Assembly (NCBI RefSeq): GCF_047948215.1
Contig: NC_134458.1
Coordinates: 134,295,571-134,359,570, forward strand
From: Lycorma delicatula
Lineage: Eukaryota > Arthropoda > Insecta > Hemiptera > Fulgoridae
DNA length: 64,000 nucleotides
Direction: 5' to 3'
The notes beneath the pieces are model-generated. The model did no database searches. It was not told the origin of the DNA and was given only the letters and a program-made list of their open reading frames with translations. Shown here in pieces: positions 36,120 through 46,878 of this stretch. Made by a program: the position numbers and the translations under genes. How positions within the stretch are numbered: the stretch's first letter is position 1; each line of letters opens with the position of its first letter.

Positions 36120-36300
36120 CTCACCCTAAAGTCATTTTCACGTCAAATTTTTCACATCCGTATAATTTTATGCAAGCAAATTCCTTAATCCCCTAATCCA
36201 TTTCGCCTCGCTTGTTAGTTACATAAAGCTAATCCACAACCCTGTTATTATTAGAAAGGGATGCGATGTGATGAATTAAAATCCCTTATAAAGCTAATAG
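36120..36300. promoter_or_regulatory. Cluster of TAATCC homeodomain-type sites
   Basis: Within a GC-richer, non-repetitive patch there are three TAATCC words on the + strand (36186-36191, 36194-36199, 36230-36235). TAATCC is the established core of K50 homeodomain (Bicoid/Otx class) binding sites. No reading frame is present. Three occurrences in 50 bp is suggestive of an enhancer, but chance is possible in A/T-rich DNA. Confidence 0.3.
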
Positions 36301-36389
36301 TATTCTCTCTGTATATATGTACTAATCTTTCGTTTCTCCCCTTGTATTTTATCTACATTTTCCCCTTTTCATCTTGCATACCCTCATTT

Positions 36390-36411
36390 TATATATATAT
36401 ATATATATATT
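36390..36411. repeat. (TA)n microsatellite
   Basis: A short alternating TA run followed by TTCTACC. Confidence 0.85.
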
Positions 36412-36965
36412 CTACCCTTATTTGGTTTTTATGAATGTATTATATTGCATAATGAATGTGTTGGTATATCGTTGATTATTTATTACATTGGTGTTTTTTT
36501 AATGTTTAAAAACGTTGCTCTTCTTTAATATTACAACATATGTAGCTACATATTTTTATTTTATTTAATAATATGCATGTATTAATTTAAAAGCGTATTA
36601 ATGAAATCTCTTTAACGTCGAATTTTGTTTTGTTTTGTTATACACCGTAATTTTAAAACGATTGAATCGCTGTATGTTTTGTTTATGGTTGTTAACAGTA
36701 TTCATAATACCACTAAGAACTAGGATAAATGTACAGAATATTTTCTATTATTTGAATAGTTAGATGTGTATTTTACCGTTATTAAATATGCATATATTTG
36801 TTTTAATTTATATTATCAGTTAAAATATCAAAGAGGAAAGATGCAGAAAACAAATTATAAATTTTTAATTACTGTAATTGAATTAATACAAATAAAGAAC
36901 AAATTTATAGCCATAGAAGAACTATTTTTTTTTAATGTGATACTTTTAAAAGTAATATATTTAAT

Positions 36966-38130
36966 TTTTTAATGATATTATTATTAACATATTGTTTTAC
37001 CCGTTGGTAATTTACTTTTATATCCGTAGAAACAGTAAAATAATTTTAAAAGAAATTTAAATTAAATTTTATAATAATTCTAGAGTATATATTAAAAAAA
37101 TGCTGACGACACAGTTGTAGGACTTTCGCGTCACTTAATGATTCAATGATTCTAACTAAAGCGCGCGCGCATACCGTGTGTAATTTGCGTGAATGTGGCT
37201 TTACTAGCTGCGACGTTCGGCACTAACTAAACTAATGTAATTTCACAATTTACATAGAAGAAATTTCGCTTGTACGGTCGGTATACTGGTGTAGCCGCGA
37301 GTCTTAACGCACCACATACCGAGTCAACTGGGCGATGTAGTTCGAGACCCAATCAGACCGAGTTAATTTTTTTACTTCAAATATTATTCATTTATTTAAC
37401 TCTACCGCTCACGTGTGACATCACAACGTAGCAGACGACTACAACAGCATTTTTTGGGGGTGTTAGTGCGAATCTTCTAAAACTTTTTTGCAAATATTGT
37501 TATTTTTTAATTGTTAACAAATGTGCCTAAGAAAAATATGACCTTAATTAGGCAAAATCTCGAGATAATGAGAGTGACCTTGCTCTACAGCCTCACTCCC
37601 TTGATCTTTTGAGTTGAAAATTTAGTGGCATCAATGCCTCATATATAGAAGTAATGTGACCAAGTTTGGTCAAAATCGGTACAGTCGTTCTGGAGATATA
37701 AGGTGATTTAGAGGCCAAGACCGAACACATGTACTTACGAACATTAACATTCGAAAAATTTCCACCCGGTTTTTGATTTTTTGGGTTCGTTAGGTGTCAA
37801 AAGGTCAAGATCCGGTGAAAACCGCATATGTTCAAATTGGACCGATTGCAATATTTACTTTCGTTTCCAGAAATATAGCTCTGCTATAGCGCTATCTAGA
37901 CGGAAAAGTAAAAATTATGAATTAATTAAATTTAAGTAGAGTAACAGATTAAAAAATAAAATTGTGATGAACGTAAAAAAACTATTAATTTTCAAAAATA
38001 TATTTTAGTTGCCATAATTGAAATGATTGTAAGTGATCTGAAATGTGGCAATTCTTTTCGAAAAATAACGGTTATTCCTTAGAGCAAAAAGACGTTTCAT
38101 CTGAGGGTTAATAAGTGTAGTCGTTTTCTT
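36966..38130. repeat. Interspersed repeat split by an approximately 800-bp insertion
   Basis: 36966-37098 matches 44368-44495, and 37905-38130 matches 44495-44725, in the same order and orientation. Shared words are TTAATGATATTATTA, AAAATAATTTTAAAA and TTCTAGA in the first half, and AATTTAAGNAGAGTAA and GTGNCAATTC in the second. The block from about 37100 to 37904 is present only here, so it is an insertion into this copy, or was lost from the other. Neither copy has a reading frame I recognise. Confidence 0.75.
37100..37904. mobile_element. Inserted repeat unit of about 800 bp, unknown class
   Basis: It is GC-richer than its surroundings, starts near GCTGACGACACAGTTGTAGG and ends near GCGCTATCTAGACGG. 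A tRNA-like stretch with GTGTAGCCGCGAGTCTTAAC and a B-box-like AGTTCGAGACCC lies at about 37290-37355, so a SINE may be part of it. The 3' half holds phrases typical of insect dispersed repeats (CCAAGTTTGGTCAAAATCGG, TCTGGAGATATAAGG). No ORF was found, and terminal repeats are not obvious. The start resembles GCTGACAAAGTATTGCATGA at 40173, perhaps another copy. Confidence 0.5.
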
Positions 38131-38561
38131 TTGCCGTGTTTATATAATCGAACGTAATAATTATATATCAACTTACCATACTAATTTTAACGCAGTTGAC
38201 ATTCGACCTTTCAAGTGACTTATTCAATTTATTCATATAAGATTGTATAAGAAATTTTTTATTACTTTCAGAGAAAGCAGCTGTTCTACTGCTTCTTGTA
38301 TTTTACATTTGATATATAAAAAATTGGAACTGATAATGTAAAATAACAGATTATTTTACTGTTTTTTGATTTTAAACAACATTCCACTTTTACAAAGTAG
38401 GTAGTTAATTTAAAAATTGATTAATAATTTTCATCAAATAATGACTGTTTTGATTTTAGTTAGTTTACATATGTATTCGTAAACAAAGTTTGAATCTCGT
38501 GGAAAAAGTTAAAAGACTTTAAATTTTTTTATCGATTAATTAATTCACCATACAAGTTTTT

Positions 38562-38695
38562 GAAGCTTGTACGTGGGAATATGGAAATTGAATTTTGTAG
38601 CATATGAAAAATGTCTTGCTTAACTGGAATTCGAACCCGGGATTCTTCCGGATAAAAGGTGAGATGCTATCACTTATTTGTTACACTTAGTTCCT
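38562..38695 (-). mobile_element. tRNA-Glu-like SINE (family B, tail type 2)
   Basis: On the - strand the head includes ATAGCATCTCACCTTTTATC and an intact B box GGGTTCGAATTCC. The tail CAATTTCCATATTCCCACG, followed by TACAAGCTTCAA, matches the tail of the copy at 63488-63650 and not the one at 12.7 kb. Confidence 0.78.
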
Positions 38696-38699
38696 TATG

Positions 38700-40170
38700 T
38701 GGATATTTATTTCAACTAAAAGGACTATCTAAAACTGTAATATACTCGTATATCGCGTCAATTTAATTACTATTATTATTAAATTTTACGTATTGTAAGT
38801 TAGAACAATTTTTTTAAATTCATTGTTTAACAGGCTTCCTTTTTAATAAAATATTAAAACCTAACGTATTTTTTACTGCTCTATTTCACAACCAAACGGC
38901 TTATAAAGCCGAATATCTTCATTTATCTGTGGAAAATAATTTTTTTATTTCAGCATTAAACCTTTTACGTATCAGGATGATTCATTTTTAAAATTAAGTG
39001 TAATTTTGGTAATTTTGAAATAAATTCTAAGTAAAAAATTGTATCAAGATTATAATTATTTGTAAAATAATAAAAATAAATAAATAAACATATGTTAACA
39101 ATATTTTGTTTTATTAGTACTTTTCACATATTGAAATTTTTTCATGTACAATTGTTAAAAAATAATAATATTAAAAAAAATTGTTTGTATGTGATAATTT
39201 AATCTTGAAATTTATTAACATTAGATTAGGTGATAATTAAACTTTTTTTTTCGTATTTAAATTTTTTAAATACATATTTTTGTTATTAGTAACTAGTAAA
39301 TGTTATCAGAATTTGAGGAATTATTTTGAAAAATTTTTTTAAATTATTTAAATTTTATGTCAAATAATGTGTTAAATGTTTAATTTCTGGTCAGCTGTGA
39401 TCAAACAACATATATTTTTTGTTGATTTTCTTGTTTTGGTATGTACGAGTAATAAGAATCTACTGGCAACACCGCGTAACTGAAAAAAGAGAAAAACATT
39501 TTTTTTAAACTTGTCTTATATGAGTGAAACAGGTCCCCAATGGATTTGCTGGTTAACTTTAAAACCGTATAAATATTTAAAGATGAAAATTGTATTGGTT
39601 TTTTTAAAATGCAATCTCCTATTAATATTATTATTATAATTATGCAATACTGTGCCTTCTAGAAAAATCTCCAATTGATATTTCGTATATTTCTCGGTAT
39701 TTTTCTCTAACTACTGCTGTAGTTTATTCTTCTCTGTTGATGTTGACCAGTTTCTTATAATTTCTCCCCCTGCCATAATTTCGTCATACAATTCTTTCAG
39801 AGCCTAAACCACCTGCCTCAACCGGCATTCTCTTCTCAAGAACTCTAGAAATACTAAATCCAGTTCTTTTTTTCATTTCTTTATTATTTCCAGCAGCTGT
39901 TCTTTTATTCTTTTCAACTCATCTCACTTCTTCCATCTTTCTCCATTCTATATACTTCTCAAAAATTTCCAGTCGTCTTTTTGTCGTACTTTATTAATTG
40001 TTTCATGGATCCCGTTCTGGATAATACTAATATTTTTATCGATTGTTGTTTTAAGTTTTCCATGTTTAATATCGTAAAAAATAAAAACATATGAGTTTCA
40101 AAGTAAATAATTTTGTTGTAATTCTCCGCTAACTTATAAAAAATAAAAAGAGACTTTTCTAAAAAAAAAA
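38700..40170. other. AT-rich sequence, no gene seen
   Basis: A pyrimidine-rich patch at 39.66-40.02 kb reads as K/E/R-rich with stops on the - strand and could be a decayed LINE ORF. Otherwise featureless. Confidence 0.4.
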
Positions 40171-40172
40171 GC

Positions 40173-40400
40173 TGACAAAGTATTGCATGACTTTCCCGGC
40201 TAAACCGCTGAAGTTATGCAATATTACCAAAATGTGATTTAAGCTTCAAAATTCTAAAATTTAAATAAAAAGATTGTTTAAGATTGTTTAAAAAAATTTT
40301 AGGGGCTTCCTTACTCGGTAGGGAAAATTTAGAAAAAAATCGATTTATAAAGAGGTGATCTCTTACAAAAAAATTAATGTAAAAGAAAATTGTTTAAAAA
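40173..40400. repeat. Possible relative of the 37.1-kb insertion
   Basis: GCTGACAAAGTATTGCATGA followed by CTTTCCCGG resembles the start of the 37.1-kb inserted unit (GCTGAC, then GGACTTTCGCG). The similarity is short and uncertain. Confidence 0.25.
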
Positions 40401-40832
40401 TGGAGTATACTTTTGTATAAAAGTAATGAAAAAATTTGCTTCTCATTTTGAGTGTTTTCTCATTTAAATTTCAATACGATAATTTTGAAACTTATTTGAT
40501 TAATAGGTAGTACGGAATATCCGAAAATATGTATGTACATTTATATAATACATTCTTTTTAACCAATTTTTAAACGCAGCGTAACGTGTTTCTTTCATTT
40601 AAGATGAAAGAGAGAGAAAATAAAGAAAGAAGAATCTAGATGAACTAAAAGGTATTTTTTATTTAGAATAACGGGCTCGATTAACAATTTAGACTTTGTA
40701 ATAGATATGGCACCTCGAAAAGTTTCTGTTCTACCAGAAGGATTACCAGACTGGAATAAAAATTTATAAAAAAATGTAAGGGCGCGGACAACCAAAAGGA
40801 TGATTTGGGTACTGGTTCTGCAGCCCAGGAGG

Positions 40833-40840
40833 TATAAATA
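40833..40840 (+). promoter_or_regulatory. TATA box of a candidate promoter
   Basis: TATAAATA sits in an abrupt CpG-containing island (about 40770-40985), where background A/T content falls. A start site would be expected near 40863-40870. The island has no similarity to other parts of the window. It could be a host alternative promoter inside the long putative intron, or a transposon promoter. Confidence 0.4.
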
Positions 40841-40864
40841 CTGCCGGGGACCAGCGGACAGAGT

Positions 40865-40985
40865 TAGTATTTTTGTAAGCCCCAGTTCGGTGCAACGTGC
40901 AGTAGCAGCAAGTGTTAGTAACAACGACTAAGGTGCGTCACGGGTGTTCCATTTTGGACAGTGGTTGATAACAAGAAGCTGTTCG
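40865..40985 (+). other. Candidate non-coding first exon
   Basis: From the expected start site to CTGTTCG|GTGAGT at 40985/40986 there is no ATG, and the donor fits the consensus well. It would be a 5' UTR exon able to splice onto a downstream exon such as 60880-60954. The 109-codon - strand frame across the island is not supported as a gene. Confidence 0.35.
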
Positions 40986-40999
40986 GTGAGTTATTTTTT

Positions 41000-42189
41000 A
41001 ACAGGAATAAAACTGACAGTATTCTACTCATTCATAAAGTGTAGGGTAGTTGTTTTGGAAATAGGAAAAGTAATACTTGCAAAAAGTGAATTGTATGAAT
41101 TTTAGATTTTTCTATTGTTAATGCAATATTAGTTTTTGTCATTTATTTTTAGTAAATATTAGTTTTTAGTAAATTGGATTGTGTTTTGGTATTAATAATT
41201 TAAATGCCATTAAACAATTTTGTTTTTTTATTTGAATTACTATTTGTATATTATATATATACATATTTATTTTATTCTATTTGTTTTTTCAGAGTAATAA
41301 ATTGTATTTATATGAAATTTTTACGTTTGTTAGTCTCCCAATATTATTGTCGAACACGCCATAAATATTTTATAATAAAAACATTTTTAATATGAAATAT
41401 CCTTAGAGCAGATATTTAAAAAAAAACAGAAAATTTTACTTAGAAAAGTTTAATGATAATTGTCTGTAGTTGCTAAAAATATTTGTGAAAGTTAAGTATT
41501 CCATAATTAACATATGAAAAATTTATAAAAATTTATTTTTACTAAATTTAACGTAATCTTTATTTTCAATTTTGATAGTGGTTTTTTATCATTTAAATCA
41601 TAAAAAGATTAAACAATTTTGTAAGCGGTTAGATTGGTTACTTTTTACCTAAATATGTATGCAAGCGAAACAAATTTTAGGTTTTTTTTTTTAACAAACA
41701 GCTGCTAATTAATTGAACTATTTTTTTATGTTAAATCTTACTAATTGACAAAAATTTTGTAAAAAATACCACCTTTCCCCCCCCCCATGATTATTACCAT
41801 AACTCTTAATTAAAATGTGCTACATTTACAGATTAATTTTTCATTTTCATGTGTTGTTATAGGTATAAAAATACGAGTATTTAAAGAAAAATAATATTTT
41901 ATAATGTATATTAAAGAAGATATTAAAGTAAACGATCCTTTTTTTATTGACATGTAACAGGGGTTCCGGTCAAAATGTCTATTATTTATAACAGCCTAGG
42001 GAGAAAAGGCGGAATATGAGAGCTTTTTTAGTATGAGTTAGGTTAGGAAGGGGAAACTAAAAGGATAAGGAAAATCTTGACATGTGTAGTAGATCCCTCC
42101 CGTTTTACACGCATCAACAACTTTACCCCTTCACCATACACACCCCCTTTACATTACACCTCTCCTACTCTCCTACATGCATGTGTATC

Positions 42190-42190
<1 letters not shown>
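41000..42190. other. AT-rich sequence, no gene seen
   Basis: A/T-rich DNA. A poly-C run of about ten lies near 41777-41787, and a C-rich stretch at 42090-42180 precedes the TA microsatellite. No gene is supported. Confidence 0.45.

Positions 42191-42192
<2 letters not shown>

Positions 42193-42234
<42 letters not shown>
42193..42234. repeat. (TA)21 microsatellite
   Basis: A perfect alternating TA run of 42 bp. It produces an artefactual IYIYIY frame. Confidence 0.96.
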
Positions 42235-42237
<3 letters not shown>

Positions 42238-42909
42238 TATACACACCCTCTTTCAATGGTCTCTGACTCTTAGCCAACTACCCTCTGTATACGTACAACC
42301 AAATTGCAACCCTCAACACACCTCTACTGTTAACAGACATCGTTTGAATTCCATACCCAGTAATGTTTTCATTCCCCAATATAAATTTATTGTATCGTTA
42401 GGTTCTAAATTTCCTATAAAGTGCAGTATTTCACGTTTTCCTACGTTTATTATTACTATACTCTAAAGCACTTAATATTTTATTTTTGCGTGCGCTTAAT
42501 ATTAACTTTGATCATATTTATTTTTGTAATTATGTGAGACGCTTTTTTAAATTTTCTTTTAATTGAAGACAAATAATATAATTGAATTGAAATTAAGTAC
42601 AATTAGATTAAAAAAAATATTTAAATTTAATATAGCTAATTTTTACTTTCCTGGTATCGTAGCAGTGTTTCTCACTTATTAGTGTTATCATTTTTGATTG
42701 GGGTCACGAAATTATCCAACAACTTTACACTTAAACAAAAATGAAATCATTTTTTGAGAACGAAGTTATTTATTATCAACGTTTTACTTAAATTACACGC
42801 GTAAAGAAAATAAATTATTGAGATGGTTGCGTTAGTGTTTCATTTAAAATTTTCTCCCTACGTGGGTCTATGTTAAAACACGCAAAAACAAAATTTTTAA
42901 GTGATATGA

Positions 42910-43129
42910 TAAGTTGTGGTACGTTTAGTTTTTAGCACAACGTTTTCACTAAATGGATTCAGTACCCGTCCCTTCGAGAAATCATTTTTACCTTCCGAGA
43001 AATACTCGGCCAAGTGAAGTTTTAGTTCATTAAAATACATACATCTTCATGCTATCAAATCTTATCGTTTTACCTATAGATTCATTAGATGTAGATGGAT
43101 TACTTTGCTTTTTCCAAAAATTTATCCAT
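42910..43129 (-). pseudogene. hAT (ZBED-like) transposase, N- and C-terminal remnants joined
   Basis: The - strand ATG at 43129 starts MDKFLEKAK, the usual opening of ZBED-class hAT transposases. A frameshift then leads to SNPSTSNESIGKTIRFDS. Next comes LKLHLAEYFSEGKNDF and RVLNPFSENVV, matching the segment before the WVxNPF motif in this family (W is R here). The hundreds of residues normally between these blocks, including the catalytic core, are absent. It is not functional. The remains of both gene ends prove that an internal deletion, not truncation, shortened the element. Confidence 0.75.
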
Positions 43130-43270
43130 TTTTCCCAAGAAACTTTAAACCGAAACCTTAATTATTACTATTATTTTCAATGAAAGTACGCTTTTAAAAA
43201 CTTAAATAAAGGCACCAGACGCACGCTTTGCATTCGAAACTAAACTGACGTTCTGCAGCCCTTATGCCTC

Positions 43271-43277
43271 TTTTATA
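43271..43277 (-). promoter_or_regulatory. TATA box of the hAT promoter
   Basis: On the - strand AGTATAAAAGAGGC lies about 145 bp upstream of the transposase ATG. CAGTTTAGTTTCG, an initiator-like site, follows about 30 bp downstream. The arrangement matches a core promoter. Confidence 0.55.
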
Positions 43278-43679
43278 CTTGTGAAAGCACGACGTGTTCA
43301 TACGTATCATATGTTCGAACATGACGCTCTCACAGCGAATATTATGGAAGAAGACCTAATTACAAGGAGCATGTACACATCAAGTTGGAACCTGTAAATT
43401 GCTCATTTTTGTACACTTCATACATAAATGTTCATAGGTTGCTATCAACGCAGCTAAATTGTTTTAACTAGGTTTCATTGGGTTGGCGTCGCTAAATATT
43501 TATTATATATTATTTTACTTTTTGGGGGTCGTGGAGTTGAGAGGTTGAGAGTCACTGCTGTAGAGCTATGATGTAAGAAGAAGGAACGTATGGTAATCAG
43601 TGAGAAAGTAGGGTATGGATTTTTGCATTTCTCGAAGGTACATAACCCAGGAACTCGAAAAAATGAAAAGGGGCTGTAG

Positions 43680-43930
43680 TACGTATATACAGTATGTATG
43701 TGTGTTGCTTTTAAAGATAACGTGGGTTAACCGACTTTGATGAAATTTTGTACAGAGACTCGTGTGTATGGGAAAATTTGTAGGTAAAGTTTTGGGGTCA
43801 ATCTCTCTAGCGAGAGGTTTTTTTAGGGTATTGTAAACATAACCCCACTTTATATTTAGCTACGTATACGCGTGCGTCTTACCATTTAAAAAAAAACTTT
43901 GTCCCACATGGGTTTGGGGAAGCCTATCGA
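43680..43930. repeat. Insect dispersed repeat fragment
   Basis: Phrases such as GACTTTGATGAAATTTTGTA and CAGAGACTCGTGTG, followed by GTATACGCGTGCGTCTTACC, are typical of dispersed insect repeats; the class is unknown. No ORF or terminal repeat was found. Confidence 0.45.
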
Positions 43931-44367
43931 AGTTTAAAAATATGATTTTTGAATTTTTCAAATTTATTTTTGTTTTATTTAAAGCCTTAACAATATTAAA
44001 AGTTTAAATAATAAACTTTTAGTAATAATATTACAATACAATTTATTGGTTATACATTTTTTAATGGATTTTTTTTTACTTTATTCCATTTAGCATGGTA
44101 AATGAAGAAAAATCAAAACATTTTCTTGAAAGGTGATTTTATTAGGTGGGGGAGCAGAAAAAATAACCTTTTTTCATTTAAAAGATGTTTTTGGTTTATT
44201 TAAATATATATAATGAAAATTTTACAATAAAACTTCATCATAAATTACCCCCCCCCTCAAAAAAAAAAATCTTAGGTAATTATTTTTCATGTGTATTTAC
44301 TTTCTACTATATAAGAGTAAATAACCAATGCCAAGCAACTGTTACAACTTTGTTGTTAGCTTTTCTT

Positions 44368-44725
44368 TAATGATATTATTAACAATTTTTTTTTGCACCC
44401 ATTCGTAATTTAGTCTTTCTCATATAAACAATAAAATAATTTTAAAAAGAGATTACAATTAAACGTTATGAATTATAATTCTAGAATATATAATACTAAA
44501 CAAAAAATAGTAATTTAAATTTAAGAAGAGTAATAAAATAAATAAAAAATTAATAAACATAAAAAAAAAGAGTTACATTTTTGAAATGTATGTTAGTTGT
44601 CAAAACCGAGTGGTTGTAAGGAATCTAAAATGTGACAATTCATTTCTAAAAATAACAGCTATTTCCTAGAACAAAATGACACTGTAAACGGGGGTTATAG
44701 GTGTATTCGTTTAAAAAAAATATAA
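44368..44725. repeat. Interspersed repeat, uninterrupted copy
   Basis: Direct-orientation relative of 36966-37098 plus 37905-38130, without the insertion. Divergence is considerable but colinear. Confidence 0.75.
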
Positions 44726-44729
44726 TTTT

Positions 44730-46460
44730 TTAATTTTACTACGAAAACAATAGCAATGTTGAAAAATTATTGGTGTGGAATTTCTTTAATTAATTTTTTA
44801 AAAAATCGATATTCGTTGGTTGTGTGGACATTAAATAGTTAGAAAATCTAGTTTTAGTCGAGTATAAATATTTAAGTTTACCCCATCATTATTTTTATCT
44901 TTTAATATTTTAAAGCTATTTAAAATATTAAACGGGTAACTACTTTACCTCCTTTTTTATGGTTTTAAATTCATATGACATTTCAGAATAAAAAAAAAAT
45001 TATTGTAGCGGAGAATTGTTTTTTCTCTATTGTAAAAATAATTTTTTTTGTAGTAATTTTGGATAAAAGAAATAATACAAATTTTCTACTCTCCGATCTT
45101 TATTTCTAAACCTAAACGTTACAAAACTATAGCCGATTAAACATAGTTGATGTGCTTGATAAAGTAACCGCTATTTTTCTTAGAATTTTTGGTTAAAGCA
45201 CAAGAGGAAAACTGTTTTTACCTTTGAATATTTGTTTCTGAACTTAACTATTTAAGAGATATAGCTAACAGCAAACGTTAATAATTTAGCACATTTATTG
45301 AATTAAATTTTATTTCTTTGGGTTAAAAAACTTTCAAGTGCAATTTATTTCGTTAAAGTGTACTTTTAATAAAGAAATTATTTCATTCAGCTTAATAGAT
45401 ATGATTTTAAATACCTATACGTTTTTTATTCATATACACACACACACACACACACCTATTGCTGTTAAAGTAGGTTTGATAATGGATTTTTTTTAGTTAC
45501 CATTCATTATTTTAATTCGTAGTTAATAAAGCTTTACTTTTGTAATAGAGCCACTATTTTTTTTTTATTACTGACCTGACCAAAATGATCATATTAATTT
45601 TGCACTTCTAGGTTCCTCTACCTAAATAACCATTTGTGTATCTTTTCTTTCATGTACATTTTTGAGACCGGTAAACATTCATATTTGTAACTGCTGGTTG
45701 GGCAGCTGGTTTTGTTATTTTATATTAACTACTTGTCCGTAACGATAATTTTTTCTTGTCGATTTTTTCTTTCCGATGAATCACGCCTTGGATTGTATTT
45801 CTTTTTTAGCTGTTTTACTCTGCTTAGCTACTTTTATTTATAACCCTGATCACCATATTTTGGGAGCCTTCCGTTACTATACCTTCTGAGAAAATCCTTG
45901 GACTATTCTTGACGAAATTTCCTTTACCAGGTATACCAGTAAAAACAGTAAAGATTGTGTTAAATCTGGAGGTGTACTTTCTATTTTGTAAACACTATTT
46001 GATACTAGATATTACTTTTTTTTTCTAATTAGATGCTTAAGTTGTATTTATTAAAACAAAATTTTATTATATAACTGTTTTATTTTTGTACCCTGCACTT
46101 AGAACTTTTATCTTTTGGAAAATGTGCGATATAAAATCACGACTTAGTTAAATTTTAACGCTGTTGTGTCCTTGGTTGTTTTCCAGAAACCATTCGGTCA
46201 ACGAAATCAGAAAAATAAACTATTTCAGATTTCCTGGAAAGTTACGATATTGTATACAGCTGACCCATTATTTCACTTATCAACATACGAGTGAGGATAC
46301 AATTTTTATTATTATTACAAAATAATACCACATTCGTTTTACTGAAGACGCGTGAAAACAAAATAGGGAACGGCCGTCTGTATATCAGTATGTTTTTACG
46401 AAAACAAATTCTGTTCCAAAGTAATTTTTTTTTCCTTTAGTTATTCGTAAATTTTTATTT
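44730..46460. other. AT-rich sequence, no gene seen
   Basis: A/T-rich DNA with a (CA)n run at about 45436-45457. Around 45060-45280 phrases like those in dispersed repeats occur, but no boundary is visible. Confidence 0.45.
45436..45457. repeat. (CA)n microsatellite
   Basis: About eleven CA units. Confidence 0.95.
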
Positions 46461-46878
46461 TAAAACTAGCTGGTATACCCGGTGTTGCTCGGGGTTCTAA
46501 GGTCGTAATTTCTTCATAGACCCATCCATTTTTTTTTTAAATTGTCACTAATTTTCCATTAGAAACATAAATCTGCTTTACATTCCTTCTTTTTGAATTT
46601 AACCTTTCAAATCTAACCTGTTTATTATTTTATTACCCTATAATAATATGATTTGAATGAAAACGCGAGGAGTTTGAAGAAGGAACATGAATTTTAATCT
46701 TTCAATCAATATACAGTACAATGGCTAATGCAAGTGTACAAATATACAACATACAAATAACTTAGGAAACTATACGGTTATGTACAATTTAATTTAATTT
46801 GTAATTTGTTTTAATTAATCCTGCCGTGATCATCTAGAAAGATGTTTTCGAAGACACATACATATACATATAAATGTA

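Larger units (their letters stand above)
42663..43557 (-). mobile_element. hAT transposon, internally deleted
   Basis: The ends are inverted: CAGTGTTTCTCAC at 42663 and, on the complement of the right end, CAGTGACTCTCAACC. These fit the CAGTGNTTCTCAAC consensus of many hAT elements, and both are followed by GG/CC-rich text (GGGGTCACGAA; ACGACCCCC). Inside, on the - strand, lie a TATA box, the start of the transposase and part of its C-terminal region. The middle is missing. An exact 8-bp target duplication is not visible, so the copy is probably old. Confidence 0.85.

Noticed and set aside
40595..40924. 109-codon - strand frame across the TATA island
   Set aside because: Its GC-rich part is explained by the promoter-like island on the + strand, and the rest is A/T-like. 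No start context or splice sites support it.
42082..42273. 63-codon frame with C-rich start
   Set aside because: Most of it is the TA microsatellite, and there is no independent support for the rest.
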